DNA of 64,000 nt from positions 186,001 through 250,000 of the forward strand of contig NZ_LJRO01000458.1 of the NCBI RefSeq assembly GCF_001401155.1. Direction: 5' to 3'. This document shows, piece by piece, positions 26,149-35,266 of the stretch. Source of the DNA: Pseudomonas tremae. Its GTDB lineage: Bacteria; Pseudomonadota; Gammaproteobacteria; Pseudomonadales; Pseudomonadaceae. The notes under the pieces were generated by a model that did not search any database, was not told where the DNA came from, and was given only the letters and a program-made list of their open reading frames with translations. Every line of letters starts with the position of its first letter. Position 1 is the first letter of the stretch. The position numbers and the translations under genes were made by a program.

Positions 26149-26298
26149 CGGAGATATGTAACCTATTGATTTATATAGACTACGTTTCACTTATCACCGT
26201 TTTTTTGGTTAAAATTGTCGGAGTTTAGTGAAAGCTAATTTTTTAGTTTCGGGATTTCAATGGGTTACGGAACGGCCGGAGATAAGTGAAATTGGACA
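26149..26298. repeat. Transposon end: repeats of CGGAGATAAGTGAAA and terminus ...TTGGACA
   Basis: Four sites are visible: 26149-26163 (CGGAGATATGTAACC), 26185-26199 on the minus strand (CGGTGATAAGTGAAA), 26219-26233 (CGGAGTTTAGTGAAA) and 26277-26291 (CGGAGATAAGTGAAA). The last runs into ATTGGACA, so read inward from 26298 the end begins TGTCCAATTTCACTTATC, the TGT...ACA form of Tn7-superfamily ends. These would be transposase binding sites, lying 98-247 bp from the first transposition gene. One inverted copy is unusual. There is no gene between 26052 and 26487. Confidence 0.6.
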
Positions 26299-26487
26299 GA
26301 TCTGTGGCCGCCTTCACCAACCTAATGTGAGCGCTGGTAAAAAATGGAATGCAGCGCTTTCAGCTCCTGAGTTTTCTGCTGCTCGGGCGTCCTCGGGCGT
26401 CAGGGCTTTGCTCTGAGGCGTTACTCCGCTGCGCTCCTGCTGGAGCTGGCTCACCCAACTCCGAAATCGTTACACCACTACACTTAG

Positions 26488-26880
26488 TCACAGAGAGGCC
26501 CTGAGCAAATGAACCGCCGATAACTGTTTTTCTGCTTCGCAAGCTGTAAGAGTTCTTTCACAGTATTCTCGACTCAGAAAAACGATTGTGTCATTACCGT
26601 CAGGATTGTCGGAATAACCAGGGTGTTTTGAAATTTCTGTGAGCAAGTCTTCGGAGACTGGAGCGACATGAAAATGCGCGTTGAAACCGAGAGAAAATCC
26701 CAATTTGTAAAACATTACTTTGTACGGGGAATAAACCTTTGCCAGCAGACGTTCCGAGGTTTTCATCACTAAACCTAGAGATGACATGGCTTCGTCGCTC
26801 AAATCGCTGAGACCTGAAGCCGTCTCTTCAGACGAAATTATCAAATACCCGTCATAACGTGAATCTCGCCGATGAGTCAC
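26488..26880 (-). pseudogene. HIT-family hydrolase, 5'-truncated
   Basis: The frame reads through THRRDSRYDGYLIISS and YKLGFSLGFNAHFHVAPV, the latter being the HIT-type H-x-H-x-x-P region. Coding character continues upstream of the only start (GTG 26880) as HGRAKSFSHPHWIV until a TAG near 26938. The normal N-terminus is therefore missing or out of frame. HIT proteins are nucleotide hydrolases. The gene lies just outside the proposed transposon end and may have been damaged by an insertion. Confidence 0.5.
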
Positions 26881-27033
26881 TATCCAGTGGGGGTGGCTGA
26901 AACTCTTAGCTCGTCCATGTGGCTCCTGCTAAACGACGTGTTTTATGACCGTTAGGCCGACTGGTACAACCTAAATTTTTTGCCCAATGATATGCAACCA
27001 AGTTACCGCTGACCACTGATGAGTAGATTATGA

Positions 27034-27396
27034 ATGACCGATGCTCAAGATGTCTGGAGCGAGCATGGCCTGGCCAGTCGCCTCATCCGCGCCTACCCTA
27101 CCCCGCGCGATAAATCCCCAAGAAGCCTGATATTCATGAGCAAGCATCAGAACCGTCAGCAACTCCTCCCGGTGTATGCATTAGGCCCTAGAGTTGGGGC
27201 TTACTGCTATAACACCCTTCATTTGTATGCGTCCGGTGCTGCTTTACTTGCGGCTGGAATGATATGGTCAACCCCTGAATTAGGCGCGATAGGTGCTCTA
27301 TGGCTGGCGCACGCTGGTTTTGATCGAATGCTCGGCTATGGCCTGAAGTTACCACAAGGCTTCACTTATACCCACCTAGGTAAAATCGGTCGTTGA
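27034..27396 (+). pseudogene. DUF4260 family protein, N-terminally replaced or truncated (120 aa)
   Basis: From about residue 44 the sequence is a clear DUF4260 C-terminal part: LGPRVGAYCYNTLHLYASG, then LWLAHAGFDRMLGYGLKLP and THLGKIGR. DUF4260 proteins are short membrane proteins with two or three helices; the first helix is absent here. The preceding 40 residues are unrelated. It is likely a fusion remnant of an ancestral gene. Confidence 0.5.
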
Positions 27397-27427
27397 TAAG
27401 TAGGCAGCCTTTCCATGGTTCGCTCCT

Positions 27428-27544
27428 AAGCGCACGAGCACCGCGCCCGGGCAGCAAAAAATTCAGGAGTTCGAAGCACGGATCGCCCGTCTTGAGCGGG
27501 AGAAATCCATTGCCTGCAACACCGCTGGAACGACGGGGGTGTGA
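27428..27544 (+). mobile_element. Remnant of an IS3-type transposase OrfA
   Basis: A 38-codon frame reads GQQKIQEFEARIARLEREKS, the leucine-zipper end of IS3-family OrfA proteins, then runs into unrelated codons and a TGA. No terminal repeats or OrfB are present. It is a scar of an old insertion. Confidence 0.4.
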
Positions 27545-27635
27545 CCTGGAGACACCTCACGATTGGTGGACACGTTGGGTTATTCAATACTGGTCAATAC
27601 CCCGCTTTTTGATCCGCTCAGCAAAGGTGATAAAA

Positions 27636-28745
27636 ATGTTTGACTTCGGCATTCTCATGAAAAGCCACTGCACTCCCCCAGGACCTCTGTGCCTGCTAAT
27701 GGCTTTGACACTGTGTGCGCCTTTCTCAATAGCCCATGCAGCAAACCCGCACCCCAACTCGACAGGTATAAACGCGACAAAAAGCGGCACCCAAATGAAC
27801 GACATTCCCCCACGCCTTCAATGGGAAGCAAACTATGGTTATTGCGGTGAAACGGCGCTCATCAGTGCCAGCCTTTACTATGGCCAATACGTTTCACAGT
27901 TCGATGCCCGCGCAATCGCAAGCCCGAACATCAGGCAATCCAAGCGTGGAAGTCAGTTACTGTTGGGGGTGAACGATGCGGCTGCTGCCGCTAAAATGCG
28001 CCTGAAAGCTGTTGAGTGGAACAGCCCTATTATGGCGAATGCAAACGAATTCCTGGCATGGGTCAAGGGCAATGTGTTGGTCGGTTACCCGGTCATCATC
28101 GGCGTTTACGAGAATTTTTCTCAGTTCGAAAATGAAAATGGGAGCCAAGGCGATGGTGAATACGACCATATCGTTCCCGTCATTGGAGTATCGTCTAGCA
28201 AACCCGCTACCCAACCTGCTGCCTATTACGCTGATGACGCCATTACATTCAGCGATAACGGTCTTTGGTCGCCCGATAGAAAGCCGGCCTATCTTTACCG
28301 CTTTAACTTCGGAGCATTTCAGGCGAATCGAGAAGAAGCCAATGACGAGAATCGACCGGTGTATTCATTATCCAGCGGCGGAAAAAACTATGGCGTGGCC
28401 ATCACCGGGATTATCGACCGGGACGGCAAGACGCTTCCGGTTCGCCTCACCACCGATGTGAATGAAGAAAAACCGGCGATGGATGAAAACTCCAATAGCC
28501 GTCCTGATTCCGCGAATCTGAACTTGAACGTCACTGTCTCGGGGCTCAAGCCAGGCGTGGCGTACAACCTGTATCGATACAACAGCTTCGACAACGTGCC
28601 TGAGTCAGGTTTTAACGCAAAAGCATCGAAAGCGAACAAACACTGGGAGATCAACATCAAAGAGGGGGCGACTTACGTACTGAAAGAAACTGTACGTTCA
28701 GATCAGGTCGCCGTATACCGAGCCGTTCCAGGGACGGCTCCATAA
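27636..28745 (+). CDS. Secreted C39-like cysteine-peptidase-fold protein (369 aa)
   Basis: ATG 27636 has AGG 8 nt upstream; ATG 27657 is an alternative. A Sec signal follows (CLLMALTLCAPFSIAHA, cut about residue 35). The mature part begins with WEANYGYCGETALISASLYYG, a C39/papain-like active-site Cys context, and later GEYDHIVPVIGV with a candidate catalytic His. The C-terminal third looks like a beta-domain (NLNLNVTVSGLKPGVAYNLY). The protein should act in the periplasm or outside the cell. Substrate and role are unknown; it may be a peptidase, a transglutaminase-like enzyme or a toxin. Confidence 0.55.
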   Translation: MFDFGILMKSHCTPPGPLCLLMALTLCAPFSIAHAANPHPNSTGINATKSGTQMNDIPPRLQWEANYGYCGETALISASLYYGQYVSQFDARAIASPNIRQSKRGSQLLLGVNDAAAAAKMRLKAVEWNSPIMANANEFLAWVKGNVLVGYPVIIGVYENFSQFENENGSQGDGEYDHIVPVIGVSSSKPATQPAAYYADDAITFSDNGLWSPDRKPAYLYRFNFGAFQANREEANDENRPVYSLSSGGKNYGVAITGIIDRDGKTLPVRLTTDVNEEKPAMDENSNSRPDSANLNLNVTVSGLKPGVAYNLYRYNSFDNVPESGFNAKASKANKHWEINIKEGATYVLKETVRSDQVAVYRAVPGTAP

Positions 28746-28834
28746 GCCAGCCAGTGCGGGCACATGAGCGGCGCGCAGTGGCAGCAGGACTTTCATTAGC
28801 TATGCGATTGCTGCGATGTTCAGGTGAAGAGAAG

Positions 28835-29848
28835 ATGGTCGAGAGAAGAGAATTCAGCCGTACAACATTGCGCAAAAATTTCCGCTATCTGGACAATGAC
28901 GAAAGAGAAATACCGTCCCAGGCCAGCATTGGTTTCTTGCTGCTTCAGAACTTCTCACTGCCCGCCTTCACCCAGGCCCTGGATACCGTGGTCACCGCGA
29001 ACCTGCTAAGGCCTAATCTTTTCACATCCAGAACGTTCGGGTTGACCGAGCATGAAATTCAGAGCGATCTGGGGCTGATCATCCGTCCCGATGCTGTTCT
29101 AAATGTCAGCGAACTCAAGGAGCTTGATCTTCTCGTCGTCTGCGGCGGCTATAGGACTGAGCTCAAAATCGATCCATCTCTTACGGCCCTGCTTCGCACG
29201 GCTTCGGAATGCGATGTGATTCTGGCCGGCTTATGGAATGGCGCATGGTTCCTGGGCGCTGCCGGGCTTCTTGATGGATACCGATGTGCCATTCACCCCG
29301 AACACCGATCTGCGCTGGCCGAGATATCCAGAATCACCCATGTGACCAGTGAGGCCTATGTGCTGGATCGAAACCGAATGACTGCTTCGAGCCCGGTCGG
29401 CGCATTTCAGATGGTGTTGGAGTGGATCAAGGGCCTGCATGATAAGGAGCTGGTTGAGGGCATCGAGGACATTCTGTCTTTCGAAGCCTCTCGTTATCGC
29501 AGGATCAAACCGTCAAGGCATCTGTCCGTCAGTGCTCCATTGAGGGAGGTCGTCAAACTGATGGACTCAAACCTTGAGGAACCTCTGGAACTGGAACAAT
29601 TGGCCGTTTATGCGGGACGGTCCCGGCGTCAGATCGAGAGGCTGTTCAAGGAGCAACTCGGCACCACGCCGCAGCGCTATTATCTAGAGTTACGTATAAC
29701 CGAGGCCCGTCGCCTTATTCAGCACACCGATCTCTCTCTCACAGAGGTCGCAGTCGCCTGTGGTTTCGTCTCACCGAGCCACTTCAGCACGTGTTACAGC
29801 TCTTACTTCGGCTACCGACCTTCCAAGGAAAGTCGGCACGCCATTTAA
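28835..29848 (+). CDS. GlxA-type transcriptional regulator: DJ-1/PfpI-like plus AraC HTH (337 aa)
   Basis: The N-terminal 190 residues have the DJ-1/PfpI-like fold seen in regulators such as CdhR, GbdR and ArgR (LLVVCGGYRTEL, then ILAGLWNGAWFLGAAGLLDGY). The C-terminal 100 residues are a double AraC HTH (LAVYAGRSRRQIERLFKEQLG ... EVAVACGFVSPSHFSTCYSSYFGYRP). Such proteins often control amine or amino-acid catabolism. ATG 28835 is chosen by position; ATGs at 28802 and 28817 are possible. No target operon is adjacent. Confidence 0.75.
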   Translation: MVERREFSRTTLRKNFRYLDNDEREIPSQASIGFLLLQNFSLPAFTQALDTVVTANLLRPNLFTSRTFGLTEHEIQSDLGLIIRPDAVLNVSELKELDLLVVCGGYRTELKIDPSLTALLRTASECDVILAGLWNGAWFLGAAGLLDGYRCAIHPEHRSALAEISRITHVTSEAYVLDRNRMTASSPVGAFQMVLEWIKGLHDKELVEGIEDILSFEASRYRRIKPSRHLSVSAPLREVVKLMDSNLEEPLELEQLAVYAGRSRRQIERLFKEQLGTTPQRYYLELRITEARRLIQHTDLSLTEVAVACGFVSPSHFSTCYSSYFGYRPSKESRHAI

Positions 29849-29996
29849 CGCATCTCCTCAACCAGCACAAATTGCTACATCGCTCCAGGCTGGATCCGCT
29901 TTGAAATCCGGCTATCCCCGGCTTCGCGCCTGATTGATGTTGAACCCGCGAAGAGGTGAGGCATCAGAGACATTGTCGACCACAGGAGTTTGCAAC

Positions 29997-30137
29997 ATGC
30001 AGAAAACCCCAAAAACGCTGTTTCTAATCCTATCCGTGACTGTAGCCTTGTCGGGGTGCTTTGATAATTCTGACAGTGAGCAGGGGACGAAAAATAATCC
30101 CGATAACGGCTCATCGGTACAAATGGAGAAGCGCTAG
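29997..30137 (+). CDS. Small lipoprotein (46 aa)
   Basis: AGGAG lies 8 nt before ATG 29997. The sequence MQKTPKTLFLILSVTVALSG then Cys is a type II signal peptide with a lipobox (LSGC), followed by about 25 polar residues. Its size and style match the short entericidin-like or unclassified lipoproteins common in Pseudomonas. The function is unknown. Confidence 0.6.
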   Translation: MQKTPKTLFLILSVTVALSGCFDNSDSEQGTKNNPDNGSSVQMEKR

Positions 30138-30202
30138 GCGAGCGTCGCTCGCAGAAGCCGTACCAGATCGTTCCACCACATCGCTATCGCTCAGGATGAC
30201 AC

Positions 30203-30643
30203 ATGACCTTCTATATCTTTCTTCTAGCCTGCTGCGCCGCAGCAGCAACCGGCATCATCTTCAAACCAGGCGCATGGTACGAGTCCCTTAAGAAACCTGC
30301 TTTCACTCCGCCGAACTGGGCATTTCCAGTGGCATGGACCACGATCTATCTGCTCCTCGCCTGGGCAGGCTATCGCTTGACCCTGATCCCCGGCAGCGAG
30401 ACCGTGCTGGCGCTGTGGGCTGCCCAGATTGCGCTGAATACGTTGTGGACGCCGGTGTTTTTTGGCGCAAACCGCCTTGTAGCTGCAATGGTGATTCTGG
30501 TCTTGCTATGGATTGTTGTCGCCACAATGATCGTAATGGCGTTGCAGCTGGATATCGTTACAGGGCTGATTTTATTCCCGTATCTGGTGTGGCTCTCGGT
30601 AGCTGCGGCGCTGAACTTTTCCATTCTGCGCCACAATCGATAA
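30203..30643 (+). CDS. tspO: TspO/MBR family tryptophan-rich sensory protein (146 aa)
   Basis: Five hydrophobic helices and the family motif region KKPAFTPPNWAFPVAWTTIYLL. TspO proteins are inner-membrane proteins that bind porphyrins and respond to stress or oxygen. Length is as usual (about 150-160). It stands alone, convergent with the DUF2252 gene. Confidence 0.85.
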   Translation: MTFYIFLLACCAAAATGIIFKPGAWYESLKKPAFTPPNWAFPVAWTTIYLLLAWAGYRLTLIPGSETVLALWAAQIALNTLWTPVFFGANRLVAAMVILVLLWIVVATMIVMALQLDIVTGLILFPYLVWLSVAAALNFSILRHNR

Positions 30644-30674
30644 TTGCCATTCCGTTTGAACGAGGGATAAAGCG

Positions 30675-31853
30675 CTATAGCGCATAGCGCCGGCAATGTT
30701 CCAGGTAGCCCTGCTCATGACTACCGACCAGTTGAACCACGCTTGACCATAACCAGGAGGGAGCGTCGAGGGTCTGGGATCGATTTGTTTGCAGATCCCG
30801 GATCCACGCGGTGCGCGTCGCCAGGTCCATCTGCCTGGCGTGCGCCATGCCTACCACTTTCGCGAGGTATGCGGCTGCCTGCATAGCCTCCTGCTGGGTA
30901 AGTTCATCAAGTTCCAGCTTCATATCCTGAGGAAGCAGTTCACGTATGAAGAACGAGTGATCCAGCATTCTTACAGCCACCATCCGACTTCCCAAGCCGG
31001 GCGAAAGATGCCTGGCACCCTCCACTACTCTTTTGCCATTGTCTCTGGGCATAGGCGCTCTTGCAGTACGCGGAGCAGCGGCGGCGACCGCTTCCTTGAT
31101 ATCCAGCAGACAGAACTCCTGATCATCTTCATCACCCACGCCCATTAATACCGCGTAGCGAAGCAGGCCAAGAGAGCTACAGCCTTTTACCCAATACGCA
31201 GAGTCAAGTAATTGCACTCGGTCGTCCTGAGACCTGCCCTTTAGCGATGTCACCAGCGCATGAATTTCCGCCGTCGAACAGAGCGCTTTAATGGCATCGC
31301 GCTCTGCACGCGACAGTGCCCAGAAATGCTTGCCCAGCGGAATGCTGGGTTGAGTATCTTCAAAGCGTTCCTTGGCAAGGTGCTTCCACGTACGCTGCAC
31401 CGCGCTGCGCATCCCGGCTTTTACCTGTACCGGGCGATCAGGCTCTTCATCGCCGTCGCCCAAAAAGGCTTCTTCGTAGCCTTGCATCATCTCTTCCAAC
31501 ATCCGAGCGGTCGTGACCCCAGGCAGGTCCGAGCCGCGCGCAGCTGTCGCCAACGACAGTCCCAGCCTCACAAGGTCGTGAGCAGGATTGCCGATCACAG
31601 CCTGATCAAGGTCGCGTATGTGCATATCGATGCGCCCTTTTGAATCTCCCGTTGGCCCCAGATTACCGGCATGGCAATCGCCGCAAATCCAGACCGGCGG
31701 GCCGCTGGGCAAACGTCTGCCTGACTGGCTGTGGAGCCACTCGTAAAACTGAGCGGTGTTGCCTCGCACGAACGCATGTGCAGAGCGGGCCATCTTGAGA
31801 TTGCGCAGATCGGTCAGGGGTTTATGGCGTGCGTTGGGGCGAGGCGTTTTCAT
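30675..31853 (-). CDS. DUF2252 family protein (392 aa)
   Basis: It contains the family signatures MARSAHAFVRGNTAQFYEWL (about 21-40), WICGDCHAGNLGPTG (about 55-69) and DMHIRDLDQAVIGNPAHDLVRL (about 76-97). DUF2252 proteins look like distant kinase-fold proteins with a D-x-H-x-x-N-like loop; the biochemical role is not known to me. The size is typical. Confidence 0.8.
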   Translation of the reverse strand: MKTPRPNARHKPLTDLRNLKMARSAHAFVRGNTAQFYEWLHSQSGRRLPSGPPVWICGDCHAGNLGPTGDSKGRIDMHIRDLDQAVIGNPAHDLVRLGLSLATAARGSDLPGVTTARMLEEMMQGYEEAFLGDGDEEPDRPVQVKAGMRSAVQRTWKHLAKERFEDTQPSIPLGKHFWALSRAERDAIKALCSTAEIHALVTSLKGRSQDDRVQLLDSAYWVKGCSSLGLLRYAVLMGVGDEDDQEFCLLDIKEAVAAAAPRTARAPMPRDNGKRVVEGARHLSPGLGSRMVAVRMLDHSFFIRELLPQDMKLELDELTQQEAMQAAAYLAKVVGMAHARQMDLATRTAWIRDLQTNRSQTLDAPSWLWSSVVQLVGSHEQGYLEHCRRYAL

Positions 31854-32168
31854 CGGAAAACCTTGAAGAGAGTTATTTCATTGACTCGCGAGGCCAGTGG
31901 AATGTTTCAAGATATTTCAAATTTATTGCACTGTGCGCCAAGCACGGCGGGAGATGCTGCCCTGACAAAGAGTCAGCGGATGAGAATGCAGTTGTACCGA
32001 GATGTCTGGGGCCTTGTGAGTCTGGTCTTTGTATGGCGTGATTGCCCCTGTTTATCTATGAGTGGAATGACAAATGCACCACAGACAACGTGTTCGAGAC
32101 GCGAGACAAAAACTCTCGGAAGCCGGATTGGCGACTAAGCAAACACTGATGATCAGGGAACCGAGTTG

Positions 32169-33293
32169 ATGTTTCACGTTATGTTCAGCCTGCCTTGCCT
32201 GTACGTTATCCTGCGTTATTTATTGCCGATGCCTTGGGCACTGTCGTCGCGAATAGCCGTCGGCACGCTGCTTGTTCTCGCCTCGCAATATCACCTGTAT
32301 TGTCGGTTCTCCTCCGGCAGCGTGTTCTCGCCGGAATTTCCGCGCTATGTGGTTATGCTCTTCAACTGGGCATTTGGCGCGATCCTGTTACTTGCCGTGC
32401 TGCAAATCATTGTCGACCTCGGCACAGTGCTGACAATGCTGATTCGGCGCCAACGGCTGGCTGTTCCAGCAAAAGTGCGTTACAGCATCGGGGTCGCAGC
32501 ACTGCTGCTCGCTGCAATCGGTGTCCAGCAGGCAGTGCGCGTGCCGCCCATCAAGGATATCGATATCGCAGTCAGAAACCTTCCCCCGCAATTTGAGGGC
32601 TATAAGGTATTGCAACTGACTGACATGCACATCAGTCGCCTGTTTGATGCGCCGTGGACACAAGCGGTGGTGAAAGAATCGAACGCCTTGGGTGTCGATC
32701 TTATTGTCATCACGGGAGATCTTATCGACGGCTCGCTCAGCAACAGGAAGCTGGATATCGATGCATTGCGTGATCTGCGTGCGCCGGATGGCGTTTATGT
32801 CATACCCGGTAACCACGAGTATTTCTTCGACAACAAAGCATGGATGCAGCACTTCGTTTCGTTGGGGATGATACCGCTGGCGAACAGTCACACATTCATT
32901 GAGCATGACGGTGCCCGAATTGCACTGGCTGGCGTCACGGATTTAACTGCACCTAAAACAGGGTTTCCCGCCCCCGACGTTCAAAAAGCCATAGCTGGAA
33001 TAGCGAAGGATACGCCGATCATTTTGCTCGACCATCAACCAAGGAACGCGCGCGCGGCTTCAGTTCAAGGCGTGGCTGTGCAGCTGTCCGGACATACCCA
33101 CGGCGGGATGATTTTTGGTATTCATCGACTTTTGGCAATGGCAAACGGCGGCTTTGTATCAGGGCTTTATGACGTTGCCGGAATGCAACTGTACGTCAAC
33201 AACGGCACTGCGCTCTGGCCGGGGTTTGCCATCCGCCTCGGCAAACCGTCGGAGCTGACACGCATCACCCTTCGACGAGCGCCGGACGCTTAG
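32169..33293 (+). CDS. Membrane-anchored metallophosphoesterase, YaeI-like (374 aa)
   Basis: The first 125 residues have four hydrophobic segments. The catalytic part starts at about 145 with LQLTDMHISRL, then VITGDLIDG, VIPGNHEYFF, ILLDHQP and LSGHTHGGMIFG, the full calcineurin-type metal site. Related proteins act on membrane or envelope phosphoesters. ATG 32169 is used; TTG 32166 is less likely. It has no obvious operon partner. Confidence 0.75.
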   Translation: MFHVMFSLPCLYVILRYLLPMPWALSSRIAVGTLLVLASQYHLYCRFSSGSVFSPEFPRYVVMLFNWAFGAILLLAVLQIIVDLGTVLTMLIRRQRLAVPAKVRYSIGVAALLLAAIGVQQAVRVPPIKDIDIAVRNLPPQFEGYKVLQLTDMHISRLFDAPWTQAVVKESNALGVDLIVITGDLIDGSLSNRKLDIDALRDLRAPDGVYVIPGNHEYFFDNKAWMQHFVSLGMIPLANSHTFIEHDGARIALAGVTDLTAPKTGFPAPDVQKAIAGIAKDTPIILLDHQPRNARAASVQGVAVQLSGHTHGGMIFGIHRLLAMANGGFVSGLYDVAGMQLYVNNGTALWPGFAIRLGKPSELTRITLRRAPDA

Positions 33294-33423
33294 TCAGAGG
33301 GATAGACTAATAAACTGAAGCAGTATACGACCGGGCCAGGGTACAAACTAATGACGCGGTACAGAGCGGATAGACCAAGGCATTCAAGCCTTCGCCCTGT
33401 ATCGAGCTTTTTGCGCCCTGCCC

Positions 33424-34446
33424 TCAACTTCGGTCGAAATCGATCAACACTTTTCCTACGTGGTTCGCCGCTGCGAAATAGGCATAGGCCGCAGGTGCAT
33501 CATCGAACGTGAAGGTCTTGGCGACCACGGTTTCGATACGGTTCGCTTCGACTGCGCGAATGAGGTCGACGAACATCTTGCGGCTACCGTTAGCGATGCC
33601 TCGGATTGTCACGTTCTTGATGATAAGGGACAGGTAGTCGGGAATCGGAGAGTGCTGGCCGGGCGTCACACCTATAACTGCAATCCGTCCGTTGACGGCG
33701 GCAGCGGCAAGCGACTGGCCCAAAGTGTCCTGACCTCCTGTTTCTACAACGATGTCGGCTCCGGCGTTATCGCTCAGGGCCATGACCTGCGCAGCCCAGT
33801 CAGGGTGTTTGCGGTAATTGATAGTGATGTCCGCGCCCAACTGGCGGGCAATGTCCAGTTTCTCGTCACTTGACGATGTGATCGCCACCCGGGCACCGTG
33901 AAGCTTGGCAAGCTTCAGCGCGGCCAGAGCCACCCCGCCAGTACCCAGACAAAGAACAAGCTCGCCCGGTTTAAGCTTGCAAACCTCTATCAGAGCGTTC
34001 CAGGCGGTCAGACCGGCAGAGGCAAGCGCGGCGACATCCTTGTCTGCCAACGAGCCCGGCACTCGAATCAGTGCAGCTGCGGGTAGTACGAGCTTTTCAG
34101 CTAGCCAGCCGTCATGCGTCACGCCGACATCATGAGCAAAAACGCTAGTCCGGAATTCGCCCTCCAGCCAATCAGGGAAGTGACCGCAGATGACTCGGTC
34201 GCCAGGTTTGACCTGGTTGACGCCCTCGCCCACAGCAATGACCTCACCTACACCTTCGGACATGGGAATGCGCTCGGGAGACTGTATGGGACCGTATACA
34301 CCTCGAAGAATTTGAACGTCCCGGCTGATCAGGCTCACCATGCGAGGCGCCACAACGGCTTCTCCAGGCCCGGCAATCGGCTCGGGGCGAGTAGTAGGGG
34401 TCAGAGAAGCCAGGCCTTGTTGAAGCCCGATCTGAAAAGCTTTCAT
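33424..34446 (-). CDS. Medium-chain dehydrogenase/reductase, quinone-oxidoreductase or alcohol-dehydrogenase-like (340 aa)
   Basis: An MDR fold: N-terminal GroES-like part (GDRVICGHFPDWLEG) and a Rossmann part (LCLGTGGVALAALKLAKLHGARV, with the nucleotide-binding G-x-G-G-x-A). The cysteine set for structural zinc is absent, so this is a zinc-poor member like the YhfP/MDR7-type reductases. NADPH use is likely. The substrate is unknown. Confidence 0.75.
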   Translation of the reverse strand: MKAFQIGLQQGLASLTPTTRPEPIAGPGEAVVAPRMVSLISRDVQILRGVYGPIQSPERIPMSEGVGEVIAVGEGVNQVKPGDRVICGHFPDWLEGEFRTSVFAHDVGVTHDGWLAEKLVLPAAALIRVPGSLADKDVAALASAGLTAWNALIEVCKLKPGELVLCLGTGGVALAALKLAKLHGARVAITSSSDEKLDIARQLGADITINYRKHPDWAAQVMALSDNAGADIVVETGGQDTLGQSLAAAAVNGRIAVIGVTPGQHSPIPDYLSLIIKNVTIRGIANGSRKMFVDLIRAVEANRIETVVAKTFTFDDAPAAYAYFAAANHVGKVLIDFDRS

Positions 34447-34676
34447 TAGAATAATCCTTGTACCATCAGCGCAAAACCAGACGTGTATCGCGCCTCGTAA
34501 ATGTCATTACAGCTTGGCTGAAGGCTGCGCGGCTTCAGCTTTACTGCCTACACCATACCTGCTCTTGGCTTGGTCGCAAGTACAGCAAGCAGCTTGTGAC
34601 GCATGCCTGCGCCATTAAACAAGGGCTCGTAGAGCGTTTTTGGAGAGTGGCATTCATTGTTCGCCGGGACTGTGCG

Positions 34677-35036
34677 TTACCACAAAATGACAGGGAATAT
34701 GTCGCTTGGTGTATTGATCACATACGACTCCAGTCCATTGTTCTCGGGAAAGATTTTAAGGATCATTCCCCGGTTGAATGCAACAGTCAAAATGGCAAAT
34801 TCGTCAATTGAAATGCGTTCTACATCGACATTGAGGAAATCAAAAAACAAAGGGCTGGTGGCCACATCTTCTCCATGCCCCCACCTGCCCACGCCATTGA
34901 TTTCGCAAAAAAACGAGCACTGAATCATTACGCTGGCGACGTCGCCAAAAAGCAGTACCTGAGCGCCCACCCCGACAGTGACACCCGTGAGTGCTGAAGG
35001 AAGCATTTCGGCCAAGTCCGAGTTATTGATCATCAT
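34677..35036 (-). CDS. Small hypothetical protein (about 119 aa), DUF6188-like
   Basis: MMINNSDLAEMLPSALTG... from ATG near 35036 is the likely core; an upstream frame extends to 35102. Beta-rich pattern (VTVGVGAQVLLFGDVASVMIQ ... ISIDEFAILTVAF). The alternating strands resemble small immunity-type proteins such as DUF6188. No partner toxin is adjacent. Weak evidence for function. Confidence 0.4.
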   Translation of the reverse strand: MMINNSDLAEMLPSALTGVTVGVGAQVLLFGDVASVMIQCSFFCEINGVGRWGHGEDVATSPLFFDFLNVDVERISIDEFAILTVAFNRGMILKIFPENNGLESYVINTPSDIFPVILW

Positions 35037-35266
35037 GCTGCGTGCCCGTTCTAAAGATGATGGTGTCCGGGCCTTCCTGTGCCCGGTTACCGGATGACCC
35101 ATTCTGGCTGGCGAGTCGAAACAACGCGCAGGCTATTGAGCCTTTAGCGGAATATGCCTACACCATTTGAGCGACAAGACCGCCTGCTCGTCAGGTATCT
35201 GGGCATAGCGAAAGAAATATACCCGTCTCATCATTTTGGACGAGTCTTCGGTTCAAGACTGAATAA

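Larger units (their letters stand above)
20522..26298 (-). mobile_element. Tn7/Tn5053-like transposition module and one transposon end
   Basis: Four leftward genes (unknown 184-aa protein, DDE transposase, AAA ATPase, AAA-TniQ fusion) begin about 250 bp from a proposed terminus at 26298. In Tn7 relatives the transposition genes start next to one end and point inward, with cargo beyond them; here that would place cargo at positions below 20.5 kb. No resolvase gene and no TnsA-like nuclease were recognised. The outer limit on the other side was not found in this window. Confidence 0.65.

Noticed and set aside
26149..26298. CRISPR-like array
   Set aside because: Only four imperfect copies, one inverted, uneven spacing and no cas genes. 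They fit transposase sites better.
26136..26298. Miniature element with TGTCCAA at both ends
   Set aside because: The first seven bases match in inverted order, but the rest of the arms do not, and the repeats inside run in one main direction. Better read as one transposon end with an inner partial copy.
26382..26401. Tandem repeat of CTCGGGCGTC
   Set aside because: Two copies only; likely chance or slippage in a GC-rich stretch.
30669..30684. Palindrome GCGCTATAGCGC as a terminator
   Set aside because: It spans the DUF2252 stop region and has no T-run.
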